DNA of 64,000 nucleotides. Origin: CAZBME01 sp964645835. Lineage in GTDB: Bacteria > Desulfobacterota > Syntrophia > Syntrophales > UBA8958. The stretch spans positions 1 through 64,000 of the forward strand of contig CAZYDG010000065.1 in NCBI GenBank assembly GCA_964645835.1, in the 5' to 3' direction. The notes below the pieces were generated by a model. It searched no databases. It was not told the DNA's origin and was given only the letters and a program-made list of their open reading frames with translations. Every line of letters starts with the position of its first letter. Positions within the stretch are counted from its first letter, which is position 1. This document shows positions 53,650 to 62,044 of the stretch, piece after piece. A program made the translations under genes and the position numbers.

Positions 53650-55791
53650 TTAGCATACCTCACATACTTTGTTCATTTTTTGCTCTCTTTCAGCGCTGCC
53701 GGCGAGTTTTGGTAAATCCAGGATTAAGGCGACGCGGCCGTCACCCATGATGGTTGCGCCGGAGACATCTTCAACTTGGCGGCACAGACGTCCCAGTGAT
53801 TTGATGACCGTTTGATGGCCTCCAATCACCTGATCCACGACAAATCCAATCCTGTCGCCATTAATCCTTGTAGTGACGATTTGTTCTATGGCAGGCACTT
53901 CTCCGTCGAACCCGAACTTTTCACGCAGGCGGACATAAGGAACAATTTCATTACGGATTGAGGCGATATGCTTTCCGTGGGCCTTGGAAACATCATCGCG
54001 GGTCAATTCCACGCACTCCTCGATGGCTGACAGGGGCATGACAAAATAATCTTCGTTGATCCGTACCAGGAGCCCGTCGATAATAGCCATGGTCAAAGGG
54101 AGTTTAAGAGTGATCGTCGTTCCCTCACCTTTACGGCTTTCGATCTCGATAGACCCTTGCAGGGCTTCGATGCCCCTTTTTACGACATCCATGCCGACAC
54201 CTCTGCCCGATACGCTGGTGACGGTCTTGGCAGTTGAAAAACCGGGGGCCAGGATGAGGGCGAAGAGATCTTTTTCCGGCAATACCGCTTCAGATGGAAT
54301 TAATCCTCGTTCCACGGCCTTGAGGCGGATGGCCTCTTTATCCAGGCCTGCCCCATCGTCTGTGATCCTGAGCAGGACGTTGGCGCCTGCGTGCTCGGCA
54401 GCTAAATGCACCGTACCAGCGGCAGGCTTGCCTGCGGATTTGCGGATGGCGGGGTTTTCAATGCCGTGGTCGATACAGTTTCTGATTAAATGGACCAGGG
54501 GGTCGTTGAGTTTTTCGATGACGGTCTTGTCCAGCTCCGTCTCGGCGCCGTCTGTCTTCAGGACGATTTCCTTCCCCAATTCGGCGGAAAGATCGCGGAC
54601 AAGGCGTTGGAACTTGCTGAAGGTCGTTCCGATTGGCAGCATGCGGATACCCATGGTATTGTCGCGTAACTCCGCTGTTAGGCGTTCGACTTCCTCCGCC
54701 ACCTGGGTCAACTCCAGATCGTTGAAGCGGGAAGAGAGTTGATTGAGCCGGGATTGGACCGTCACAAGTTCTCCTACCATGTTGACAAGCGTATCGAGTC
54801 TTTCGGCGGGTACGCGAAGGGTTGCTGCGGCTTCAACGGCCTGCCGCTTTTGACGTACCTCCCGGACGTGTTGTTGTTCCAGAAGGGCCGTCTGGATCTT
54901 TCCTGCATCGACGAGACCCGCGTCGATGAGCAGTTCTCCGATTTTTTTATGAGATTTCAGGGCCTTTTTGATATCCCCGCTGGTCAGATCGCCCCGTTCA
55001 ATGAGGATTTCTCCGATTTTTTTATAATCTTCTGCGGAATCAACGGTTCCTTCATCATCGATGACTTCGATTTTCAGGTCGGCATAGTCTTCAACAAAGA
55101 TGAAGATGTCCCGGACGGCGTTGATGTCCGCCGTTGTGGTAAGAATAATATCCCAGTGGGAATAGCAGGCCTCGGGGTCCATTTCTGTCAGTAAAGGAAT
55201 CTTCTCCGTGTTGGCTGCAACACTGCAGAAACCAAGTTCCCGTAACTCGTTGATGAGCAAGATAGGGTTGGTACCGTAATTGAAGATCGTCGATTCGGGC
55301 TTAAAACGTATGCGGTATGTAATATTTATCTTGTTTTCTTCGATGGGTTCTGCCTGAGGGGCGGATGCCTTGACTTTTTTGTCGATCTCGCCTGATTTCA
55401 GCTCGGGAGGCTCTTCACTGGGCAAAAAGGTTTTAAATGTCTCAGTCAGAGCCTGGGACACTCCCTGATCGAAGGCCGAACCCGTATCGGATGCCTGAAT
55501 CATTTTCCGGATCTCGTCGCAGGCGGTAAGGGTTATGTCGATCAGTGGTTTCGTGACGGAGATTTTTCCGTTGCGGACGGCATCGAAAACTGTTTCCACA
55601 TGATGGGTAAAGGCCGCGACATCATCGAAACCGAACATGGCGCCTGATCCTTTGATCGTATGCATGGCGCGGAAGACCCTGCCGATCAGATCTTCGTCTT
55701 GCGGTATTTTTTCTAATTCCAGGAGAGCTGCTTCAAGTTCTTCAAGCAGTTCCCGTGCTTCTTCCTTGAAAGCTTCGCGGTGTATGTCCAT
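53650..55791 (-). CDS. cheA: Chemotaxis histidine kinase CheA with an inserted MshEN-like segment
   Basis: A 713-residue kinase. Hpt domain with H44 (RAMHTIKGSGAMFGF); a second domain (about 155-245) with INITYRIRFKPES, unlike the usual P2; then two 25-residue repeats (about 257-308: YKKIGEILIERGDLTSGDIK and KKIGELLIDAGLVDAGKIQ) that look like half-units of the MshEN/GspE-N domain. Dimerisation (about 325-390), HATPase (LVHLIRNCIDHGIE, DDGAGLD, GRGVGMDVVK) and CheW-like domain follow. The ATG overlaps the cheY stop (TAATG). MshEN domains can bind cyclic di-GMP; whether this one does is inference. Confidence 0.92.
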   Translation of the reverse strand: MDIHREAFKEEARELLEELEAALLELEKIPQDEDLIGRVFRAMHTIKGSGAMFGFDDVAAFTHHVETVFDAVRNGKISVTKPLIDITLTACDEIRKMIQASDTGSAFDQGVSQALTETFKTFLPSEEPPELKSGEIDKKVKASAPQAEPIEENKINITYRIRFKPESTIFNYGTNPILLINELRELGFCSVAANTEKIPLLTEMDPEACYSHWDIILTTTADINAVRDIFIFVEDYADLKIEVIDDEGTVDSAEDYKKIGEILIERGDLTSGDIKKALKSHKKIGELLIDAGLVDAGKIQTALLEQQHVREVRQKRQAVEAAATLRVPAERLDTLVNMVGELVTVQSRLNQLSSRFNDLELTQVAEEVERLTAELRDNTMGIRMLPIGTTFSKFQRLVRDLSAELGKEIVLKTDGAETELDKTVIEKLNDPLVHLIRNCIDHGIENPAIRKSAGKPAAGTVHLAAEHAGANVLLRITDDGAGLDKEAIRLKAVERGLIPSEAVLPEKDLFALILAPGFSTAKTVTSVSGRGVGMDVVKRGIEALQGSIEIESRKGEGTTITLKLPLTMAIIDGLLVRINEDYFVMPLSAIEECVELTRDDVSKAHGKHIASIRNEIVPYVRLREKFGFDGEVPAIEQIVTTRINGDRIGFVVDQVIGGHQTVIKSLGRLCRQVEDVSGATIMGDGRVALILDLPKLAGSAEREQKMNKVCEVC

Positions 55792-56156
55792 TATCCCAGA
55801 ACCTTTTTGACGATTGCCAGAAGCTGATCCGGCTTGAATGGTTTGACGATCCAACCTGTTGCGCCGGCTTGCCGGCCTTCCTGTTTCCGCTCCGCCTGAG
55901 ATTCCGTTGTCAACATCACAATAGGAATAAACTTGCAGGCAGGTTTGGCCCTTAATTCTTTGATCAACCCGATACCGTCAAGATTCGGCATGTTTAAATC
56001 CGTAATGACCATGGCCGGAGTCTGAACGTTCAATTTGTTCAAGGCGTCCCTGCCGTCAATGGCTTCGACAACTTCGTATCCAGCGTCTCGAAGGGTAAAA
56101 CTGACCATCTGACGAACGCTGGCTGAATCATCGACTGTCATGATCATTTTGCCCAT
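55791..56156 (-). CDS. cheY: Chemotaxis response regulator CheY
   Basis: A 121-residue single receiver. Acidic residues VDD, acceptor D53 (MVITDLNMPNLDG), Thr in VMLTTES and Lys in IVKPFKPDQL are intact, so it is the likely phosphate acceptor of the adjacent CheA. The start at 56156 has GAGGAGG eight bases upstream; an ATG two codons earlier is closer to it. It overlaps cheA by one base and lies next to a STAS gene. Confidence 0.94.
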   Translation of the reverse strand: MGKMIMTVDDSASVRQMVSFTLRDAGYEVVEAIDGRDALNKLNVQTPAMVITDLNMPNLDGIGLIKELRAKPACKFIPIVMLTTESQAERKQEGRQAGATGWIVKPFKPDQLLAIVKKVLG

Positions 56157-56158
56157 GT

Positions 56159-56503
56159 TCATATCCTCCTCATCCAAAGACAAGTTTTGGTTGTATCCAA
56201 TGCACAACCATATCCCCGTTGATATCCTGCGTCTTCGATGACCTTTTTCAAGACTTGCGGACAGGGACCGGAAATCGTCAATGCCTTGCCGGATGACGTG
56301 AAGGTACGGTGAGCCGAGCATAGTATCTGCAGGAAAGTCAGATCGGCATTGGTGAGTTCTTCCAAATGGATTGTAACATTTGAACCGTCCTCGTATAGTT
56401 TCTTCAGAGAATCCCTGAAGCTGCCTGCGTTTTGGATCGTGACTTCTCCTGACACTGACAGGGACTTGCCGTTGTCGGAATCAGTGATCGTAAAGTTTTC
56501 CAT
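56159..56503 (-). CDS. STAS-domain protein
   Basis: A 114-residue single STAS domain (anti-sigma-factor-antagonist fold): SLSVSGEVTIQNAGSFRDSLKKLY, NVTIHLEELTNADLTFLQILCSAHRTF. The phosphorylated Ser of SpoIIAA (D-S-S-G) is replaced by ADLT, with Thr near the site. AAAGGAG precedes the ATG at 56503. STAS genes of this kind often sit beside cheY-cheA in chemosensory operons; the exact role is not known. Confidence 0.85.
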   Translation of the reverse strand: MENFTITDSDNGKSLSVSGEVTIQNAGSFRDSLKKLYEDGSNVTIHLEELTNADLTFLQILCSAHRTFTSSGKALTISGPCPQVLKKVIEDAGYQRGYGCALDTTKTCLWMRRI

Positions 56504-56627
56504 AAAAGCTCCTTTTGATGGTCCCATTTTAAAGGTCTCTGCAATGATCCCCTTTGCATGGCTTCATTTATGAAAAGTCCCCTTTGGCAAAAAGGGGATT
56601 CAGATAAATATCTATGCAATTTCCTTC

Positions 56628-58571
56628 TTAAAACAGTTCCACATTATCCCCCAAGTCATCGTCTTGCTGATTCTGTACGGGCTGTGATTGAGAACTTTCC
56701 TCTCTGGACGGCATATTGGCAACGGTTGAAAACCCACTTGATGGTTTCGTCGCCACGGCAACTATCGGGGGTATGGATTGAGCCGCTGTACTCGTCAGGG
56801 CAGCATGGACCTGGCGTTCTTTATCCATTGTATAACGCTCCCGTGTTTCACTGAGATCAGTAACCCCCATATTCAGCGCAGCAACGGGCGCTTCGGCGCG
56901 TATTTTCCGGGTTAGGGCCTCCAGTGTCGCGGCGATATTGTGAATGCCTTTTTCCAGTCCTTCGTGGGCGGCCAGGCGGGAAACCGTTTCTTCCATGTCT
57001 TGTGAAATGGTCCTGCTATTGTCATCAATTTGCGTCAGAAGCTTTGCCTGCTTTTCATCCATACGGTGAAGGGGGGCCATTATGGCGGCGATGCGTGCCT
57101 CCATGCTTGTGGAGTCCTGCTGCACCAACGATCCGGAGCCTTCTTGCTCGGCAAGCTTTGTCGTTTCGCCGACGATGGTCGATAGCTGGTCCGACATGGT
57201 CGTAATGTTTTGAGAGGTATATGTTGAAAGCTGATGGATGGATTCGGCCAATACGCCGAGGGCCAAGCCCTTGTCGCCGATACGGGCTGCATGTATGCAA
57301 GCGTTCAAAGCGATGAGTCTCATGTTGATGCCGATGCCGATGATCTCTCGGATGAACGAAGACATATCGCCGATTGTCGCTTTAAATTGGTGCATTGAGG
57401 CGGTCCATTCGGTACGTATATCCGTATAGGCCCCGATTGATTCTGTCAGAACCGACAAACCGTTTTTCAGTTCGGAAAAGAATGATCGATCCTGGCCTTC
57501 ATCTGCTCCAGCCGCCTTCATCGTATCCTCGGACATTTTGACCATGTCGGAAGCGATTCTGGAGAGGTTTTCCCGAATGCGATCCACGGCTGCCACGAGG
57601 TCCTTTTCGGCATTTTTGAGTTGGGCGATTTGAAGTTCACAAGGGGCTAAGGCCATAGCTGCCCGGGTGCGGCGGTTTGCAAATGCCGGTCGAATATTGC
57701 CGATGCCCTTCCATAAAAGCCATGATGCCTTTGCAGTGTCGCCGTTCCCTTTGATCTGTCTATCCTTCAGTTTGGTAATGTCCCGGAGGCCTTCACAAAC
57801 GTGTTCTATGCGCTGACGGGTAATATCGTGAAACTGAAGGGACGAAACGACTTCACCAATACTTTTTGAAATCTCAATCCATTGGTTTGAAATATTCGAG
57901 ATGGCCATGGCCGACAGGTTGCGGCGGTCGGTGATGGCGTCCAGATTCATGGTTGTATTGTCTAGTATCAGATTGGCCTGACCCTTTTCCTTCTCTTCGA
58001 ACTCGTTTATTCGCTTCATATGTTGTCTGATCAGAATCGTGAGCTTGTCGAGGCGGTTCGTGAGTTCCTTTGATTTGTTCTCCATAAGGGAGGCAAGTTT
58101 CCTTATATCATCGCTCAAGGTGGTAAAATTGTTCTCTTCACTACCCAGACGGGCGCTCTCGATTCGGATCATATTGCATAGGGCTTGGAGATTCTTGATG
58201 GTGCGATCGAAATAACCGAGGTGGAGACGGATCTCATAAAACTGTCCGATAATACCGGACAACAAATGGGCGCCCGATGCGGATTGGTCCGTCCGGCTCT
58301 TGACCTGTTCGAGAATGTTCCGTAAGCCTTCAATGCCTCGATTCATCTCATCGCCGGATAGGCGTTCGGAGACCTGGGAAGACAGCTCCGATATTTCACG
58401 GCTTCTCTTGTGATATTCCTGAAGACGTTCACCAAGCTCCAAAAACTCAATTTCTGTCGATGAGGCAAGCTTGTGGAGGGTGTCAGAGGTGTTGCCCAAC
58501 TCGACGAACCATGGCTGATATGCCTGTCCAGGTCCGATCCGTGTTTTTTTTATGAGGGATGATAATGTCAC
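56628..58571 (-). CDS. Divergent MCP-like coiled-coil protein, end of a chemosensory receptor-like family
   Basis: About 647 residues, mostly helical, with no membrane span. A receptor-like tip region is recognisable but divergent (EIIGIGINMRLIALNACIHAARIGDKGLALGVLAESIHQL, compared with NMLALNAAIEAARAGE in the true receptors). Long coiled coils flank it, and the end is Gln/Pro-rich and acidic (DDDLGDNVELF). The open frame reaches 58712, but those 47 codons lie in repeat copy E; the GTG at 58571 after an AGG-rich stretch is the likeliest start. It precedes the STAS-cheY-cheA genes on the same strand. It may be a soluble receptor or scaffold; the start is uncertain. Confidence 0.75.
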   Translation of the reverse strand: MTLSSLIKKTRIGPGQAYQPWFVELGNTSDTLHKLASSTEIEFLELGERLQEYHKRSREISELSSQVSERLSGDEMNRGIEGLRNILEQVKSRTDQSASGAHLLSGIIGQFYEIRLHLGYFDRTIKNLQALCNMIRIESARLGSEENNFTTLSDDIRKLASLMENKSKELTNRLDKLTILIRQHMKRINEFEEKEKGQANLILDNTTMNLDAITDRRNLSAMAISNISNQWIEISKSIGEVVSSLQFHDITRQRIEHVCEGLRDITKLKDRQIKGNGDTAKASWLLWKGIGNIRPAFANRRTRAAMALAPCELQIAQLKNAEKDLVAAVDRIRENLSRIASDMVKMSEDTMKAAGADEGQDRSFFSELKNGLSVLTESIGAYTDIRTEWTASMHQFKATIGDMSSFIREIIGIGINMRLIALNACIHAARIGDKGLALGVLAESIHQLSTYTSQNITTMSDQLSTIVGETTKLAEQEGSGSLVQQDSTSMEARIAAIMAPLHRMDEKQAKLLTQIDDNSRTISQDMEETVSRLAAHEGLEKGIHNIAATLEALTRKIRAEAPVAALNMGVTDLSETRERYTMDKERQVHAALTSTAAQSIPPIVAVATKPSSGFSTVANMPSREESSQSQPVQNQQDDDLGDNVELF

Positions 58572-58604
58572 TTTGAATACCTGTCCCTTGCAATCATCAA
58601 TTAT

Positions 58605-58783
58605 CAGGCTGCTGAAAAACGCCCATCTGCTGCTTTGCGCTGAAAGCCTCGTACTTTTCCGGGGACACGTTCCGATCCCTTCGGGCTTCCGGAACATGTC
58701 CCCGATGCTCATTCCTCAGCTTCAGCGCGCCTTGCATCTGGACATCCCGGATCAGGTCCGGGACAAGCTTTTGAACAGCCTGC
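58605..58783 (+). repeat. Long palindromic intergenic repeat, copy E
   Basis: Begins CAGGCTGCTGAAAAACGCCC and ends TTTTGAACAGCCTGCC, about 179 bp. Compared with copies A to C it has two extra stretches, including CCCGGATCAGGTCCGGGAC near its end, also present (inverted) in copy F. Confidence 0.88.
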
Positions 58784-58807
58784 CCAAAATCAATTTTCAA
58801 CAACCTA

Positions 58808-59191
58808 TTATGGTCCTGCCATTTTCCCGAGGACTGCCAGCACTTCAACGAAATCACTGTCCACGCAGGTAAGAAATCGTGGTCGGAGGGAATGACCTTG
58901 GGCAATAGTTTCAGGGTTTCCATCGGGAAGAACGAGAATAATGCGACGATCTTTGAGAACCTCCCGAAGGGCCACTATCTCACTCAATTCTCCGGCGCTG
59001 GAAGCTAGGATGACGAAGATGTAGGGATTAACCAGGGGTTGATGAAGACGCTTCTGCAACGCCTCGATGGTACGGTACGCTTCAATCTGTTCTTTAGTGA
59101 AGAGCATCTCGATGACTCTTTGCAGGCGTCCTCCTGTGGAATTCAAGGAGGATGAGAAAAAGATTACCTTAATGTCATTTGCCGGCTTCAT
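58808..59191 (-). CDS. Receiver-like protein without phosphorylation site
   Basis: A 127-residue protein that I do not recognise as a named family. It looks like an alpha/beta flavodoxin-type fold: IKVIFFSSSLN, then PYIFVILASSAGELSEIVAL, RRIILVLPDG and RFLTCVDSDFVEVLAVLGKM. It has no Asp at a receiver acceptor position. It lies before the MCP-like gene on the same strand and is separated from it by repeat copy E. A degenerate receiver is one possibility. Real coding is supported by its length, Met start and regular hydrophobic pattern. Confidence 0.65.
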   Translation of the reverse strand: MKPANDIKVIFFSSSLNSTGGRLQRVIEMLFTKEQIEAYRTIEALQKRLHQPLVNPYIFVILASSAGELSEIVALREVLKDRRIILVLPDGNPETIAQGHSLRPRFLTCVDSDFVEVLAVLGKMAGP

Positions 59192-59367
59192 AGAGTTTCC
59201 TGTTCTTATAGTTAAGACCTTTGCTTGTCCTAATCCAAAAAGGATGCCATGCTGCCATGGGTAAGTGGTTTGATCTTACATTATGAAAATAATCAGCATT
59301 ATTAATGATATGTAAAGAAATTGGCAATAAATTGCACATCTTCCTGCCATCGCTTATGCCCGTTATG

Positions 59368-59550
59368 CTAATTGGGTCTTGATTTTTTGTCCGGGATGAA
59401 CGGACACAGTCCGGGATTACTGGAATTTGTCCGGTTCTTCAGGACATAAAACAGGGGAGTCTTTCGACTCCCCTGTCTGGTTACTTCAACATTCCAAAAA
59501 ACGGTTTTCATAGGTGCTTCCGCAACATGAAACGGTGTTTCATTAATCAT
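59368..59550 (-). CDS. Small ORF with strong ribosome binding site, overlapping a hairpin and a repeat
   Basis: A 60-codon frame (MINETPFHVAEAPMKTVFWN...) whose ATG has AAGGAGG eleven bases upstream. Its middle encodes a perfect hairpin (59451-59476) and its end is made of the 59-bp repeat (59388-59446). Whether the full frame is translated or only its first 30 codons, with the hairpin acting as a transcription terminator, cannot be decided. No similarity is recognised. Confidence 0.35.
   Translation of the reverse strand: MINETPFHVAEAPMKTVFWNVEVTRQGSRKTPLFYVLKNRTNSSNPGLCPFIPDKKSRPN
59388..59446. repeat. 59-bp palindromic element, copy 2
   Basis: TGTCCGGGATGAACGGACAC at the start and GGTTCTTCAGGACA at the end; same length and same internal GTCCGGGA as the element at 30544-30602, but less perfectly palindromic. 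Confidence 0.65.
59451..59476 (-). terminator. Hairpin with 10-bp perfect stem
   Basis: ACAGGGGAGT-CTTTCG-ACTCCCCTGT. On the minus strand it is followed by TTTTATG, so it could terminate minus-strand transcription. The 680-bp gap between 59191 and cheD also holds the 59-bp element and a direct repeat. Confidence 0.5.
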
Positions 59551-59605
59551 AGCTTTTTGACCTCCTTAGATAAATGTGAAGTGAAAAGTTCATGCGATCC
59601 TGCTT

Positions 59606-59681
59606 AAGACAGGCGCTAAAGCTGCAAGTGTGCATATGTCGGGGCCGTCCGTCCGGCCAAAGACAGACGCTACAGCTGCAA
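59606..59681 (+). repeat. Direct repeat pair upstream of cheD
   Basis: AAGACAGGCGCTAAAGCTGC (59606-59625) and AAGACAGACGCTACAGCTGC (59660-59679) differ at two positions and are 54 bp apart, about five helical turns. They end about 190 bp before the cheD start, so they may be activator sites; no protein is known. Confidence 0.5.
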
Positions 59682-59873
59682 TTATTGCACCGGTAATGAT
59701 TATTCCATGTATGATAGAAATATAATTATATATAGTGTTAATGCTCTATAACTTCATGTTTTGTGTCGTTTCGATGCCTGTTTGGATGTTACTTGGAATT
59801 ATCAGGCATTGTTGTTGCAGAGAAGGAAGAGCAGCGGCAAACATCTCGGGATAAATTGGAGAGAGAAGATACA

Positions 59874-60449
59874 ATGATGCATGTGGTTATAAACGCCGGA
59901 GAGTTTCATGTCTCAAATAGAGACGTCGAGATTACAACTTTTCTTGGGTCTTGCATTGCTGCCTGTCTGTATGATCCTTTGCAGGGTGTGGTCGGCATGA
60001 ACCATTTCCTTTTGAGTCACCCCAAATATGCCGTAAATGCTCCTATCAGCATGGTTGAGGCGGGACGTTACGGTGTTCACGCCATGGAATTGGTGATCGA
60101 CGGCATGCTGAAACTGGGGGCGAATAGGCGGGAAATCAGGGCCAAGGTCTTCGGCGGGAGTTCATTCTTCAATGTGTCTACGGAAGAGCAAGATTTATTT
60201 TGTGTCGGAGATAACAATACCCATTTTATAAAGGAATTTCTTAAAAACGGCGGCATTCCCCTTGTCGCTTATGATCTAGGTGGGGATAAGGGCCGTTCAA
60301 TCCGGTTCTCTTCACGGGACTATTCCGTTGTGGCTCGGCACAGCCAGAATGTTATGACAAAGAGATTTTTGAAAAAAGAGCGTGTTATTGCCCGTAATTG
60401 CAGGGCTCAGTCCGGAATTCCAACGTTTGCCCATTCCCCTATGACATAG
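59874..60449 (+). CDS. cheD: Chemoreceptor glutamine deamidase CheD
   Basis: Deamidates receptor glutamines. About 191 residues; the start at 59874 (MMHVVINAGEFHVS) is chosen because upstream codons lack conserved sequence. The catalytic Cys is in TFLGSCIAACLYDP, the His in GMNHFLLSHP and the Thr/Asn environment in RAKVFGGSSFFN; the C-terminal GGDKGRSIRFSSRDYSV is also typical. It is on the plus strand, apart from the minus-strand che genes, with no cheC in the window. Confidence 0.92.
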   Translation: MMHVVINAGEFHVSNRDVEITTFLGSCIAACLYDPLQGVVGMNHFLLSHPKYAVNAPISMVEAGRYGVHAMELVIDGMLKLGANRREIRAKVFGGSSFFNVSTEEQDLFCVGDNNTHFIKEFLKNGGIPLVAYDLGGDKGRSIRFSSRDYSVVARHSQNVMTKRFLKKERVIARNCRAQSGIPTFAHSPMT

Positions 60450-60476
60450 CAGACTTTTGAAAAACTCCATTTTGGG

Positions 60477-60624
60477 CAGGCTGTTCAAAAGCTTGTCCCG
60501 GACCTGATCCGGGATTTCCAAATGCAAGGCGCGCAAAAGCTGAGGAATGAGGCGTACATAGAAGTACGTCGATTGACGAGGCTTGCAGTCGCAACACAGC
60601 AGATGGACGTTTTTCAACAGCCTG
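60477..60624 (-). repeat. Long palindromic intergenic repeat, copy F
   Basis: Begins CAGGCTGTTCAAAAGC and ends GTTTTTCAACAGCCTG, 148 bp, in the opposite orientation to copies A, B, D and E. It contains GTCCCGGACCTGATCCGGGA as in copy E. It lies between the convergent cheD and sigma-54 regulator genes. Confidence 0.9.
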
Positions 60625-60625
60625 A

Positions 60626-62032
60626 TTATGATGATGCAGGCGGTGGAATATAATATTTCTTCAAAAGTTCATATAATCTGGACCGGGATAGTTGAGATAT
60701 CTCGCAAGCCCGTTGAATACTGTCCCCCGCCAGGGTCATGAGTTCCTGAAGGTATTGTTTTTCCATTTTGCGAACGGCTGCATCGCGATATTCCTGCCAG
60801 CCCATCAGGGTTTGATCCTTGTCGCTATCCGGTATGGTCTGTTGGGTACCTTTGCTGACAGAGGCCCGGACGATTTTTGCCCTGATCGATACTGGAAGAT
60901 GGCGGGGAATCAAGACCGTTTCCTGACGGGCAACGGCCAGGCTCCTCTCCAGTGTGCCTACGAGTTCCCGGACGTTGCCCGGCCATTCATAGTTCCTGAG
61001 CATATCCGCAAGTTCTGAAGAAATGATCTTTCTCTCCTCGCCATAGCGCTCGCATATCTTGGTCATATGATAATCGATGAGATCGGGGATGTCTTCCTGG
61101 CGTTCGCGCAATGAGGGTAGTTCGATGTAGAAGGACCGGAGGCGGTAAAGGAGATCGGAACGGAACTGTCCCTGCCTTACCATCTCGTCCAGGTTTCGGT
61201 TTGTTGCCGCTACCAGTCTGAAATCGCTGCTTATTTCATGATTGCTGCCCAGGGGACGGAAACGATGTTCCTGAAGGACGCGTAGAAATGATTTCTGTAT
61301 TGTAAAAGGGAGTTCACCCACTTCATCCAGAAAGAGCGTTCCTCCATCTGCCTGTTTAATTAGCCCCTGTTGGGACTTGTCAGCCCCTGTGTAAGCCCCT
61401 TTCTCATGGCCGAAAAGCATACTTTCCACAAGTGTTTCTGACAGGGAAGCGCAATCGACAACGACAAAGTTCCGGTTTAACCGCTGACTGTTATGGTGGA
61501 TGGCCCAAGCGAACAATTCCTTGCCCGTTCCCGTTTCGCCGCTGATCAGAACATTGGCGTTCGAATGGGCTGCCTCCGCCACCTGTTCGAGGCAGTTTTT
61601 CATCGGCGGGCTGTTACCGATGATACCTTCGCGCTTAAGGGCTGTGACAGGTTTTGCCGCAAGCTTGATTTCACGGTACTGTAGGGTGCGGACGAGGGGT
61701 AGGACCATTGTGTTGATGGAAGAAGGTTTTTCAATATAGTCCCAGGCGCCGCTTTTGATGGCCAATTCGGCGCCTTCCGGGTCTCCCTGGCCAGTCATGA
61801 TGATGACTTCAGGAGGGAAGTCCAGACCGCGAATAACCGACAGGGCGTCAAGGCCGCTACCATCGGGCAGCCTTACGTCGAGGTAGACGATATCGAATGA
61901 TCCTTTTACGGCTTCCCGAATGCCATCCTCGAGGGTCAGAGCGATGACGACCTCGTGATCCATCGTGCGGAACTTCATCTTCAATGCGTTACAAAGCATT
62001 TCGTCATCATCAATAATCAGTATCTTTGCCAT
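60626..62032 (-). CDS. Sigma-54-dependent response regulator (NtrC family)
   Basis: A 468-residue activator. Receiver with D52 (DIVYLDVRLPDGSG), AAA+ with Walker A SGETGTGKE, the sigma-54 loop GAYTGA (Tyr in place of the usual Phe), Walker B GGTLFLDEVGELP, the R-finger region LLYRLRSFYIELPSLRER and NYEWPGNVREL, then a Fis-type helix-turn-helix at the C terminus (RACEISQLSRSRLYELLKKY). It lies downstream of the GGDEF gene on the same strand with a 12-bp gap, so the two may be cotranscribed. Its target promoters are unknown. Confidence 0.92.
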   Translation of the reverse strand: MAKILIIDDDEMLCNALKMKFRTMDHEVVIALTLEDGIREAVKGSFDIVYLDVRLPDGSGLDALSVIRGLDFPPEVIIMTGQGDPEGAELAIKSGAWDYIEKPSSINTMVLPLVRTLQYREIKLAAKPVTALKREGIIGNSPPMKNCLEQVAEAAHSNANVLISGETGTGKELFAWAIHHNSQRLNRNFVVVDCASLSETLVESMLFGHEKGAYTGADKSQQGLIKQADGGTLFLDEVGELPFTIQKSFLRVLQEHRFRPLGSNHEISSDFRLVAATNRNLDEMVRQGQFRSDLLYRLRSFYIELPSLRERQEDIPDLIDYHMTKICERYGEERKIISSELADMLRNYEWPGNVRELVGTLERSLAVARQETVLIPRHLPVSIRAKIVRASVSKGTQQTIPDSDKDQTLMGWQEYRDAAVRKMEKQYLQELMTLAGDSIQRACEISQLSRSRLYELLKKYYIPPPASS

Positions 62033-62044
62033 TCAGCGTTTTCC

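Noticed and set aside
59320..59340. Sigma-54-like TTGGCAATAAATTGCA upstream of the cheD region
   Set aside because: GG and GC are nine bases apart, not ten; sigma-54 promoters do not tolerate this spacing well.
59570..59720. Cyclic di-GMP riboswitch before cheD
   Set aside because: The conserved GEMM core sequences are not found; only the direct repeats are.
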